Of a stretch of DNA of 64,000 nt, positions 51,850 through 61,940 are shown piece after piece. The notes beneath the pieces were generated by a model, which worked only from the letters and a program-made list of their open reading frames with translations, was not told the DNA's origin and did not search any database. The stretch is from Phorcus lineatus (taxonomy: Eukaryota; Mollusca; Gastropoda; Trochida; Trochidae). Position 1 is the stretch's first letter; each line of letters starts with the position of its first letter. Both the position numbers and the translations under genes were made by a program. The DNA lies in contig OV121091.1 of assembly GCA_921293015.1 (NCBI GenBank), positions 36,812,839 to 36,876,838 of the forward strand, given 5' to 3'.

Positions 51850-53139
51850 GCAACAATAAATCACAAACAATATCACATGGATAAGGAACTCTAACTCTTT
51901 ATAATCATTGTCATGCAATCTGTAACAAACAATACTAAACACCATCACAAAGCAAAGCCACGCGCCCCTAGTAATTACGTTTTCCAACTCACGAAAGACA
52001 ACACACTGACGAAGGACTGATACTTTATCATTAGAGATTGAGTGAATACTGATTACGGGTGATCACTGTAAAACCATTTTGCTTTGCTGATGACAGTTGC
52101 AACCAGCAATGCATCATTGACAAAATACTCCCTGAAGCCAAAAACTACCTACGGAACAACACCAACAATGCTACATACTTCCGGTAAGCAAGACGGACAA
52201 GGGAAACACGGAAAACATGACATACAAACATACATTTTGAAAACTTGTTGGCTTTTGAATTATTTCTTACATCTCAAAGAATAAAGAGCACACAAGATTT
52301 GTAACTTGAGGCCTACGGCTTATTCATTTCGTAGAAATTATCCTGCTATGACAGTTTATGTTTCAACCAATATGATTTAGGCTATTTGTTTGAATTCTTC
52401 CTTGATAATCTATCCTTGTCATACTTGAAGTGGTTTTACTTTTCACAATGCAAATAACAACCTTTCCATGTGGTTGATCTAATTCAAGTATAAGAGCTGA
52501 CAGAACCAAGTTACAATTATCCAATAGATACAGCAACCAGATCACCGAGCTAATTTCAAAATACCTTTGTAATATCATCCGCTTCCAAACTTCCCAGATG
52601 ACGAAAAGAACTGAGATAGCACTATTATTTTACAACACTTGATATCAAACCAGTACTTGGTAAGCGACCACCAGATGACTCTGCCTGTCTAGTCAAATCA
52701 GAACTAACGCTAAAACGGACGACAGAATTTAGATTTGGATTGGGCGAGTGATACAAGAGTGGGATGCAGTCAAAATTAAACTGAAAAAATATCTAATATT
52801 TGACATGCGAAATACCTCTAATGATGTGATGTTAGCAAGAAGGATTTAAAGCTTTAGATCTTAGTTTTCGGCTAATGAAAGTGAATGAAGGCACATATCC
52901 TTTAGTACTACACGGCTTTAGCCTTTTCTATGGTCATATGACTACAGCCAACAGCGCTTGGTGGCCCGGTCCTTGCATCGCGTGAATACCCATAAACATA
53001 TGCCTCAGACCGAACAGACACACGAGGCTTAATCGAAAGACCCCTAAGGGTATCTTGGACCCTTCACGCTCGGGCTGGCTTCAGGTGCGCACACTGGATT
53101 GCGCATGTACGATATCCGTTTCTATGGCGACACTTCCCG

Positions 53140-54354
53140 TTACACATCATCTCCTTCCGTGTCATGACCGTTTCCGGTTGTGTTACGAATCTGTATAGAC
53201 TTTTTGCTCCTGTACATATCCCATAGCCCTGACACAATCTCGGCCACAACAATATCACTTGAGTTTTTCCCTATCAAACGGAGCGTGAATACCCCGTCGT
53301 GGCGTAAATATTCAATTGTGAACCTGTTGGCTAATTTTTTATCAGGACCAGTACCTAAACGGTCCATTATTTTTAAAAACTTTTTCACATACTGCATCCT
53401 GGATGTTGGAAAGATCATGTGCCATAGCCAGGATACAAAACTGTAACATGTTAGTACGGCCACAAAAACTAGCCAAAACCACATGAATATGTAGATTTTC
53501 TCATTGAACAGGTTAATTGGGAGTACACATTGGACGGAGTGGCGCTGGATGTTCTGCATTTGTCGAATGTCAAAGTCGCACATAGTCACTCGCGGAAATC
53601 GATGAGACGGGGTCCACTCCTGACCAACTATTAAATCCTCAAGAACTTGGAAGCCGTAAACATTATATTCTGTGGATAAAAACTCATTCAGCATAAACAA
53701 CTGTCCTATAGCGTTGGATATATACAACACCTTCATGAACAGATACACAGCAACTAAATAGTTTCCGTAGCGTTTACCACACAGTAATGACAGCTTGGCT
53801 GACAAAATGTGCCTTAGCTGAACACAACATGTATGTCTGCTCTCACGTTGGTTGTCCAGGCACCGGTCTATGTGTCGAACAACGTACTTGATAGTCCTAA
53901 TCCGGATCTCGGGACTCTCATACTGAGCGTCACTCGCCAGTCCAACAATCCGGTCAACGTTGATGCCCGATTGGCCGTTCAGCAGTCTCCAGATGATGCA
54001 GGGTATATAGAACATGAGCGCTTGTATGAGCAGCACCACGGGAACCCACTGGTAGTAGGTCAACTCCTTCTCCGTCCGTTTGTGGTGCTCCACCGGGATC
54101 ACGTCCGTCATAGGGATGTAGTACGTGTTAGAAATCCAGCAGATGTTGTTGGTGTAGTCCACATGCGCCCCTGTGAACTGGGCGGGGCACCAGCATCTGA
54201 TGGGGTCACCCACGTACTGCCGGGCACTCACCACCACAGTGAAGATGATCAGGATTCCTGTTGTGTACAAGTGATTCACTCGGTCTATAAGATCGTCATC
54301 ATTGCGAACCTTGACGTTGGCAACTCTTCCTACAGACCCAATAATACTGTCCAT
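53140..54354 (-). CDS. Innexin (gap-junction / hemichannel subunit), complete single coding exon
   Basis: Innexins are four-pass plasma-membrane proteins that form invertebrate gap junctions and non-junctional hemichannels. The 404-residue product has the family signature YYQWVP at residues 100-105, at the start of the second membrane segment. Hydrophobic segments lie near residues 31-47, 105-124, 200-222 and 287-309, with both ends expected in the cytoplasm. Extracellular loop 1 carries the CWCP stretch (Cys54, Cys56) and Cys72. Extracellular loop 2 carries Cys259 and Cys276, matching the conserved loop cysteines. The cytoplasmic tail is about 95 residues, and total length is typical. The ATG is chosen because the N-terminus (MDSIIGSVGRV, then RNDDDLIDRVNHLYTTG) fits the family and because a 3' splice site ends one base upstream. 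The stop is TAA. No frameshift or missing motif was seen. I cannot assign an orthologue number. Family assignment is very secure. Confidence 0.94.
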   Translation of the reverse strand: MDSIIGSVGRVANVKVRNDDDLIDRVNHLYTTGILIIFTVVVSARQYVGDPIRCWCPAQFTGAHVDYTNNICWISNTYYIPMTDVIPVEHHKRTEKELTYYQWVPVVLLIQALMFYIPCIIWRLLNGQSGINVDRIVGLASDAQYESPEIRIRTIKYVVRHIDRCLDNQRESRHTCCVQLRHILSAKLSLLCGKRYGNYLVAVYLFMKVLYISNAIGQLFMLNEFLSTEYNVYGFQVLEDLIVGQEWTPSHRFPRVTMCDFDIRQMQNIQRHSVQCVLPINLFNEKIYIFMWFWLVFVAVLTCYSFVSWLWHMIFPTSRMQYVKKFLKIMDRLGTGPDKKLANRFTIEYLRHDGVFTLRLIGKNSSDIVVAEIVSGLWDMYRSKKSIQIRNTTGNGHDTEGDDV

Positions 54355-54380
54355 CCTGAAACAGAAAAGGAAGTCTTGTC
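54355..54380 (-). promoter_or_regulatory. 3' splice site just upstream of the innexin ATG
   Basis: Read on the minus strand, a pyrimidine-rich run (CTTCCTTTTCTGTTTCAG) is followed by G and then the innexin ATG. The run and CAG match a strong acceptor. The coding exon therefore begins at 54355 and the 5' UTR lies in at least one separate exon at higher coordinates. This arrangement is read directly from sequence; its use needs transcript support. Confidence 0.75.
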
Positions 54381-54659
54381 ATACAACGGTTGAGACCACA
54401 TTATAATCTGCGGTAATCCTTTAATTCATACATCATATAGTACATAATTATATTTTTAAAAATATTCAGAAATACTAGTCAGCAGACAACACATTATATT
54501 ATCATGAAGCGAAAGATTTTTATGTAAACTCATAGCATAATAAAGCTAAATTGGTTCTAGAACTGAAACTAATAATACAAAAGTACCGAAATCAAAAAAA
54601 GGAAGCAAACATCAATGTCTTTGTGGTTCATTGTATGGAGCATGTGAGAAAGGGTATGT

Positions 54660-54850
54660 GCGTCCTCTCTTCGCTGGAGGAGAGACAAGGAATGTAAAGT
54701 AGAGCGTGTGCATGGAGGTGCTGATGCATGTTCTATATTTCCGTGCAGTAGTGACGCCATAGGAGCAATTCTTGGCACACCCTACTGTCTGGAGAAGGCT
54801 ATTAATATCCTCCCTCTCTCCGTCAGGTGTTGCGCTGCAGGTAAACACAC
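54660..54850. other. GC-richer patch inside the presumed innexin first intron
   Basis: A patch of more balanced base composition is open on both strands. On the plus strand a stop-free stretch sits between an acceptor-like TTTCCGTGCAG (ending near 54748) and a donor-like CTGCAG|GTAAAC (near 54840). On the minus strand an overlapping frame is also open. It could be an alternative exon, an intronic enhancer or a repeat fragment. I do not recognise either translation. Confidence 0.2.
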
Positions 54851-56651
54851 AACATCCAGAATAGAGGATACTTTAGGTCTTTGTTACTTTATGTCTTTAT
54901 ATTTTGGTAATAAATCACTATTATCGAGATAAAATTACATTTGTATATCAATCATAAATCGCTCATTTTCGAAGGTAAACTGGTAGGTGTCTAAGCATTT
55001 TGGTAATAAATGACATATTTTAAAACATACTCTACTTCAGAATCATATATTGGTTATAGATCACTCATTGTCTATTACGTTGGGACACCTTTACAGTTTG
55101 GAAATACATCACTTATCATCAAGGATGATGTCTTCACAGTTTTGTTATAACACACTCCTTATCATCCCAGATTTGATATATGTGTCACTTCTTTAGATTG
55201 ACCACGTCTTCATAAATGCATACCTAAAAGTGAACCTCATCACCAACTAAGAGTGAAAACCCGAACGAGCTAATACATGGTAAATAATAGGCAATAAGTC
55301 ATTTATCACCAGTAAACCACCTACAGTACTGTTTCTAATGTTTCTCCAAGTATCTGCTGTTTTAAAACCTAAGGTATCATATCAACTCAATTGAAAGCAA
55401 CAGATGAAGTCAACAATAATTTTCTAATGTAAATTATATATTTACACCCCAATTTTCGTGACCTTTGCCTATTTTGTGATTTTAATCACAAGGAGGGTTG
55501 AAAGGTTTGTATCACAGTATTGAAACAGCAAAAGCTTTAAAATCCGAAATTGGTTAGAGTATCAGATTTAGCAAAATGGTATCCAAACGAATTAAACATG
55601 CAGTATGCTATAAATTAATAGTTTACACTATTCCCCTAAAGTAGTAAGCAAATTATTTCAGAGACACATTTCATTTGCCCCCTACATTATGAAGAAAGGA
55701 TAACTATGCCCAAGCAAACAGAGCGGTAATGTAATAAAATAGACGAATTTGTTCAATGAAAAGGTCTGCCAAAGTTAATCAATGGGACATTTATGTATCC
55801 AAAATCTCTTTAACCTTGGCTGTCATGGGTGAAAAGTGGTTCCTAACTGAGTTATTTGCAGTTGTGTGAAATGGGAAAGTAACAATATGTGACAGGTTGA
55901 TTTGCTTATCAGCTAACAGGTGCCCGTTTGCTCTGTGGGTCGGACGGGATGAGCTTTACCTTTTAGGCCGGGACACTGATATACCATATTGTTTCCTTCC
56001 CTTGGGGTAGCCAGCAGTAGAGGCCCTGCCCTTTACTATGGTAAATGTATATTGTGTTTTGCTCTACATATGCTTGCTACAAATAACGTGATTACTTTCA
56101 CCTGCAGAGTGACATTATGGCGATAGACAGGGAGTACAAGTTAAATACTCCAACTGTCTGTATATGCCAAACATGAAGCCCGTAACATTGACTCAAGTGT
56201 TTTTAATATTCTCACAAAACTCAAGAGGAGACCAACGAAAATGAATAAATCAGTTCTTAGTCCCGTGTACAAGCTGCAGTGTTATGATTCAACAAATCAA
56301 TGATCTTTAACTATTAAGTAGAGATTCAGATAACATACCATCATCAATATATTCTGACAACTGAATACCAGCTTATTCCTAAGGACTCGCTCCAAAACAA
56401 CAATTACAAGGCAATCAAACACGAAAACATGGTTCCCCATTTCAATGATATATCATACTAACTACCTCGGTGTAGAATTTATCCCTTTGGAATCAGTTGG
56501 AGGTTTGAAATGGAGAGAGGAGATGGCGAGAAGCCTCATTGATGGGCAGGGAGGCTACATGTACATGTACCTCAGTCTCTCTCTGTCTGTGTAGCAGGCG
56601 AGCTCTAGCAGATCGCGTGTCGGTGGGACGGGCACTGAGCAGGTTTCTTAC

Positions 56652-56770
56652 CAAGTACAGTACCTCTCTGACTCATCTGGGGGAGGAGGAGGGAGTGGGC
56701 TATGGCGTAATCCCCACAACAAACGGAAGCACAACTCCTCACTATCATACGCAGGTGAGCGATCAGCGGC
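56652..56770 (-). other. Candidate 5' UTR exon of the innexin (proximal)
   Basis: A block richer in GC than its surroundings ends, on the minus strand, in CTTG|GTAAGA, a near-consensus 5' splice site with the intron starting at 56651. No innexin-frame ATG is needed because the downstream acceptor precedes the start codon. The exon start is not visible; 56770 is a guess. It is one of two possible first exons and could be internal. Transcription from this block is inference. Confidence 0.4.
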
Positions 56771-57123
56771 AAACATTGCATTCATCATTGTGGTTAAATA
56801 TGGAGAGGTGTGAGGCAATTTAAAGTGATTCATCGAAAGATTGAAGCACGTGGAGAACTATCTAACAACATGATTTCTTGAAATTTAACAACGACCAAAC
56901 ATTGAAAAAACATTTGGAATCGGATCCTTTTTGGTTCATTCACGATTAGAAATAAGAATAAATGAGGATATTCATCATCGCTTAAACGTGGTAATATATG
57001 TTCACCCAGGGTTGATATCGGTTAAAACATACTGGTACAAATGTTATATAACTGCTTAAAACTTCCTTAAACAAAACTGAACACGTGGATAAACTTCTCA
57101 AACAAATTGGAAGTCGGACTTAC

Positions 57124-57310
57124 CCTTTGAACAGAAACCCCTGCAACCCCAAAATCATTGTCCCTGACATGAGTGGACATCACTGGATGGCGTTCTCCTC
57201 CAGTGTTGATAGCTTGAGGTGCGAACACAAACTCGAGCGAGCTAGCTCTCTTCCCTCCCTCCCCTCCCTCACATCGGCTACACACATCACCTACAGCCCG
57301 CTAGTACACA
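57124..57310 (-). other. Candidate 5' UTR exon of the innexin (distal)
   Basis: On the minus strand this GC-richer block ends in CAAAGG|GTAAGT, an excellent 5' splice site with the intron starting at 57123. It contains a purine-rich GGGAGGGGAGGGAGGGAAG run near 57240-57265, common in promoter-proximal or 5' UTR sequence. Joined to the acceptor at 54355 it would give a 2.8-kb first intron. The 5' boundary is not determined. Its presence beside the proximal candidate suggests alternative promoters, but this is inference from position and splice signals only. Confidence 0.42.
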
Positions 57311-59165
57311 CGGCACTCACAGTTGGCTTTAGCAAAGTGCGAAACTATGGAATGTCAGGCACATACGAAACGGCGGCTTCACGTTGCGCTATATGGTTTA
57401 AATTAATTGTCGTTATACGGTACAATCATCTACTTGTGGAGTTGCAAGATTGGGGTTCTGACTCACAAGTTTATCAAGAAAGATAAGGATGGACGTCTGT
57501 CGAATGCATCATTGATAAGAAGAGATATGAAATGACTGGGTTTTATTACTGCAGGTCAAATAAAACTTTACCACAGATTATCATGATAACATGAACGCCA
57601 TGAGTCTGTGAATCACATTTCGAAGGTTTTACTACATTTGATAACACTTTCAACCACTTGTTGCATTGGCACCATGCGCCTCGTCCATAACATGTGTTGT
57701 CATTGGTCTTAGATATGAGTTGGGAGATTTTCAGTTTACCATCAAGATGAAATATCACTACATTTTCATGTTCGTCTCTTAATCCTTTCGGCAATTGTTC
57801 TCAATCAACTTCCCTCTAAACACTAGTACACAGATCAGCAAGTTAAGCTTCGACATTCGATGAATTCTCAGACGCTCTCTATAAGCATTCAAATAAAGAT
57901 CTTCTTCATCTTATAAAACAAATATAGGTTAGTGCTCTTTGATAATAAACAATAATTCATCAATGCTTTATTGACAATCATTTTGAAAGGTCGGCGCCAT
58001 TATCAGATAACAATACTTGCTAGTCACGTGACCGAAGGAACGCAGACAAACAGGTGAAATGAATTGGTACAGTTTTCAATGCACTTAAACCAGCATACCT
58101 GAGCAATCATCCTGTCATACCCAGTCACGCCAGTACTTGTCAACTTCTCCCAAGGAATGTAAGAACACAGACATGAAACTCCTTGCTTCCTTGAACCGTT
58201 TACCTCTATGTGATACCTATTGATGGCGTCTTATCATTAACAAGTCGTCAGTGCAGGATTAAATAGTGTCATTCTGATTTTACAGAACATTTTTGCTAAT
58301 ACGTACATAACGCTTCTTTGCCTACACAATACTAACACACATAAGGATACCATTCAGTAAAACCATTATCGAGTTCTTTCATTCATATAACCAAATAGGA
58401 AAACAATTCAGATTCTATTTTGGTATGGTCTATTTGGATACATGTATATAAATAATACAACAGAAACACCTCGTTGTGAGCGAAAACATATACTTTGTTA
58501 AATAAGTAACTGCTGCAACCTTATCTAATTATGCACCATGATGTTCCGAATATCGAAAAGGTCGTTTACATTATTTGTCATAATTTTTAAGACCATCTAA
58601 ACTGTTCCACAATGCATTATTTGACAACATTGGGACAAGCTGCAAGCTTCAATTTGAAATGTGTATGAAAATCCAAAGTCCAATCCTGGATAACAATTCA
58701 ACATGTATATGTATACTGACTGGTTTTAAGTTAACCTTACACAGGATGGATTAGTCATAACTATAACTGACTTTTCTACCAGGATAAGATGCTTTGGTAA
58801 AAACCACAGCGATCATAAGCAAAGACATCAAGAACGTATACATTAGGGCTAGCACTCTTTTATGTACAGTTTACGATTTATCTTTGCTTTGCCCGTGCAG
58901 GGAAAGCCATAAAGAAGACAAGATAAAACTAGGAGAATGTTATCAGTCTTGCAAATATTGTATATTGTCCACATGTACGTATATGACAAACAGCTCTGGC
59001 TATACATACTAATGACACATCAACTTGGTAAATCACTCAAGTACCAAACTTACCTAATATCAATCGACGTTTTTGGTGATAAGACTCTCATAGAGGACGA
59101 AGAATATTGATATGTTAGTTGTAGTTAGATGAAGACCACAATGGTGCATATTTCGTTATATTATA
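57311..59165. other. Upstream flank of the innexin; nothing specific recognised
   Basis: AT-rich. An 82-codon minus-strand ORF at 57546-57794 has a fairly protein-like composition but no family signature. Confidence 0.4.
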
Positions 59166-59601
59166 TATAGGCAGATAAAGGACAGGTCCATAACGATGTC
59201 TATTTGGTAAGATCATATACAGGCAGATTTAGGAAAGGACCATAACGATGTCTATTTGGTAAGATCATATGTAGGCAGATAAAGGAAAGGACCATAACGA
59301 TGTCTATTTGGTAAGATCATATATAGGCAGATAAAGGAAAGGACCATAACGATGTTTATTTGGTAAGATCATATATAGGCAGATAAAGGAAAGGACCATA
59401 ACGATGTTTATTTGGTAAGATCATATACAGGCACATAAAGGAAAAGACCATAACGATGTCTATTTGGTAAGATCATATATAGGCAGATACAGGAAGGACC
59501 ATAACGATGTCTATTTGGTAAGATCATATACAGGCACATAAAGGAAAGGACCATAACGATGTCTATTTGGTAAGATCATATATAGGCAGATAAAGGACAG
59601 G
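59166..59601. repeat. 52-bp minisatellite, 8 copies plus a partial
   Basis: The unit includes GGCAGATAAAGGAAAGGACC then ATAACGATGTCTATTTGG and TAAGATCATATA. Period is 52 bases with one single-base deletion. Variants (GCACAT for GCAGAT, TTTATT for TCTATT) alternate, giving internal structure useful for tracing expansions. Confidence 0.96.
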
Positions 59602-59808
59602 CCTATATTGATTCATCCAACTCTTGGACCCGTATTAGTCGATTTTACCCGTTCTATACTCATATATAGGTGCCTGTTTTCGTAATTACATATATTCCCA
59701 GACAGACAAACTGGATTGTAACTTAATAGAATAGTACCACTTATCTAATTCCAACAGGGATAATGCATCAGAACAATTGATACGGTCATGATATCAATCA
59801 CAGGAATG

Positions 59809-61940
59809 CAAACGATAGAGATCGATCAATTGGCACTATGACCTGCCATGATCTCACCTATTTAAATAGTGAACTGATCAACTTCGCAACCTCAATAAAT
59901 GCTCAGTAAAAGGTCGTGTTTACTCACTTGAAGCAACTATTGAATTAACTATTATCGATAGAGTGTAATGGGTCGTGTGAAGAGCCGCCACAATGTAAAC
60001 GTATCCACACGTTTTCTTACGATAGGTTAAATATGCTGCGACAGCTCGCGTAATTCAATATCAACGTACGTAGACTCTGAAGTATGTGCAACACGTGGAG
60101 GAGACATATCTTTAAGGGGGTTGAAAAGAGGAATGTTGGAGAAACAATTAGTTGAATGAGAAAAGGCACAGAGCAGTCAGAATTATTAAGTTATTTTGTG
60201 ACTTCTCTTTTGAAATGTATTTTTCAAAGAGACACGGAAGGAAAAGACGCCCTTGTTGTACCTTCGATATAAACATAAATATGTGAGAACGTAGGTCATG
60301 TATTATTCAATAGAATATTTTTAAAATGCTATCCCATATATTGGATAACATATACATGTATTAGATTTGACATAAAAGATTGATCATTCGATAGTTTTCA
60401 AAATTGAAACGAGAAATACGAACCCCAGCTGGGTACAGTAAAGACGTCAAAGAAGAAGACAAGTGTTTACCTAGGGATGGAGACTTGTAAGCCATGGAGA
60501 ACACACCACGAGGTTATGTGCACATGCGACAATGGCGGTAAACACACACAATCCGGAATAAAATTTGCCTACATGGAGGGCGAAGAACTAATCTGCGAAG
60601 TTGGTATTTTCTTCCGGACCGTCAAATACTTGGTGGGAGCAACCATCGTTACTCCGACCCCTCGGGCCCATTCCGCTCCCCCCTTCTCCCTTGCGCCTTG
60701 GGGAGTCTTGAGTGTACCTTACTGCTCATTCGTACATTTGCATATGTTGAACAATATGCTGGGAGCCACTTCACTGCAGTGTTCCCCCAGCCGCCCGCTT
60801 GCCAGATACCTAAACAGTGGTTGCATAGCAACCAAAATTTGGGAGCCAGATTTAGCAAAACAGTTCATAGCAAGCAGATGTTTTTTCAAGGTAGGCAGAC
60901 GTACAGCATAGATAGTAGCACCCTGCATATCGTTTTACTCCTTGTACACGAAACCTGGTCGCTGTGCCGCAACGCAGCCGTATCGACAGAGACATTCGTA
61001 TGATCTGACGTCACTAGTAAACAAGAGTTCGGAGAGCAATTCCGGTCTACGCCCTTTGTCGAAAAATATTGCTGCTATTGTGTTTAAAACACACACGCAC
61101 TTATTTTTCTATATATATCATTTAAATACGAGGTACATCTTGCGAAGATGTGGCGAATAACTCCTACTATGCCGTAAAGATATCACCGTATCAGGTTAAA
61201 CTAGATATGAATGAAATGGGTTATTCACGGTGAAATTTTATGCTCAGGTTCCACGTACGGAAACTGTCAATACTGGCTGTTGGACGTTCATACGTGTCCC
61301 CGCATATCGTCACAACGAATTTGCAACAATGGGACACATTCTCAATCACTTAAGATGATAACAAAATTTTATAAATTTCACCAGTACAATCCTACTAATC
61401 AAATATGACCCTAAACCAAACGATAGAGATCGATCAATTGGCACTATGACCTGCCATGATCTCACCTATTTAAATAGTGAACTGATCAACTTCGCAACCT
61501 CAATAAATGCTCAGTAAAAGGTCGTGTTTACTCACTTGAAGCAACTATTGAATTAACTATTATCGATAGAGTGTAATGGGTCGTGTGAAGAGCCGCCACA
61601 ATGTAAACGTATCCACACGTTTTCTTACGATATCTTCTTATATCATTTAAATACGAGGTACATCTTGCGAAGATGTGGCGAATAACTCCTACTATGCCGT
61701 AAAGATATAACCGTATCAGGTTAAACTAGATATGAATGAAATGGGTTATTCACGGTGAAATTTTATGCTCAGGTTCCACGTACGGAAACTGTCAATACTG
61801 GCTGTTGGACGTTCATACGTGTCCCCGCATATCGTCACAACGAATTTGCAACAATGGGACACATTCTCAATCACTTAAGATGATAACAAAATTTTATAAA
61901 TTTCTACTAAATCCTCCTAATCAAATATGACCCTAAACCA
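59809..61940. repeat. Recent tandem duplication with a 1.09-kb internal difference
   Basis: The 216 bases at 59809-60024 recur at 61417-61632 with essentially no differences, and 61114-61418 recurs at 61639-61940 nearly identically. Unit 1 is 59809-61416 (1608 bp) and unit 2 is 61417-61940 (524 bp). Unit 2 lacks unit 1 positions 60025-61113 and has six bases, TCTTCT, in their place. Near-identity implies recent origin. Both units share an open frame of about 55 codons (61211 and 61736, starting MKWVIHGEILCSGS), but recent duplication alone explains that. Confidence 0.9.
60470..61015. promoter_or_regulatory. GC-rich promoter-like segment with X-box, octamer and CRE
   Basis: This stretch stands out from AT-rich neighbours, with CpGs and a C-rich run near 60670-60700. 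It contains an octamer ATTTGCAT at 60736-60743, a palindromic RFX-type X-box GGTTGCATAGCAACC at 60819-60833, and a palindromic CRE TGACGTCA at 61006-61013. It lies wholly inside the part present only in unit 1 of the tandem duplication. A 144-codon plus-strand ORF (60477-60911) and overlapping minus-strand ORFs are open, and a donor-like TTCAAG|GTAGGC occurs near 60890. No translation was recognised. A promoter or first exon is the best guess. Confidence 0.4.

Larger units (their letters stand above)
45574..53139. other. No gene recognised; X-box candidates and the innexin 3' flank
   Basis: Holds the X-box candidates at 49529 and 51836. The 800 bases downstream of the innexin stop must include its 3' UTR, but I did not spot a canonical AATAAA there on the minus strand, so the transcript end is undefined. 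Confidence 0.4.

Noticed and set aside
53833..54393. Plus-strand 186-codon ORF
   Set aside because: Shadow of the innexin exon on the opposite strand.
60477..60911. 144-codon ORF as a real gene
   Set aside because: Overlapping ORFs are open on both strands in this GC-rich patch and none has recognisable domains; promoter-like sequence explains it better.
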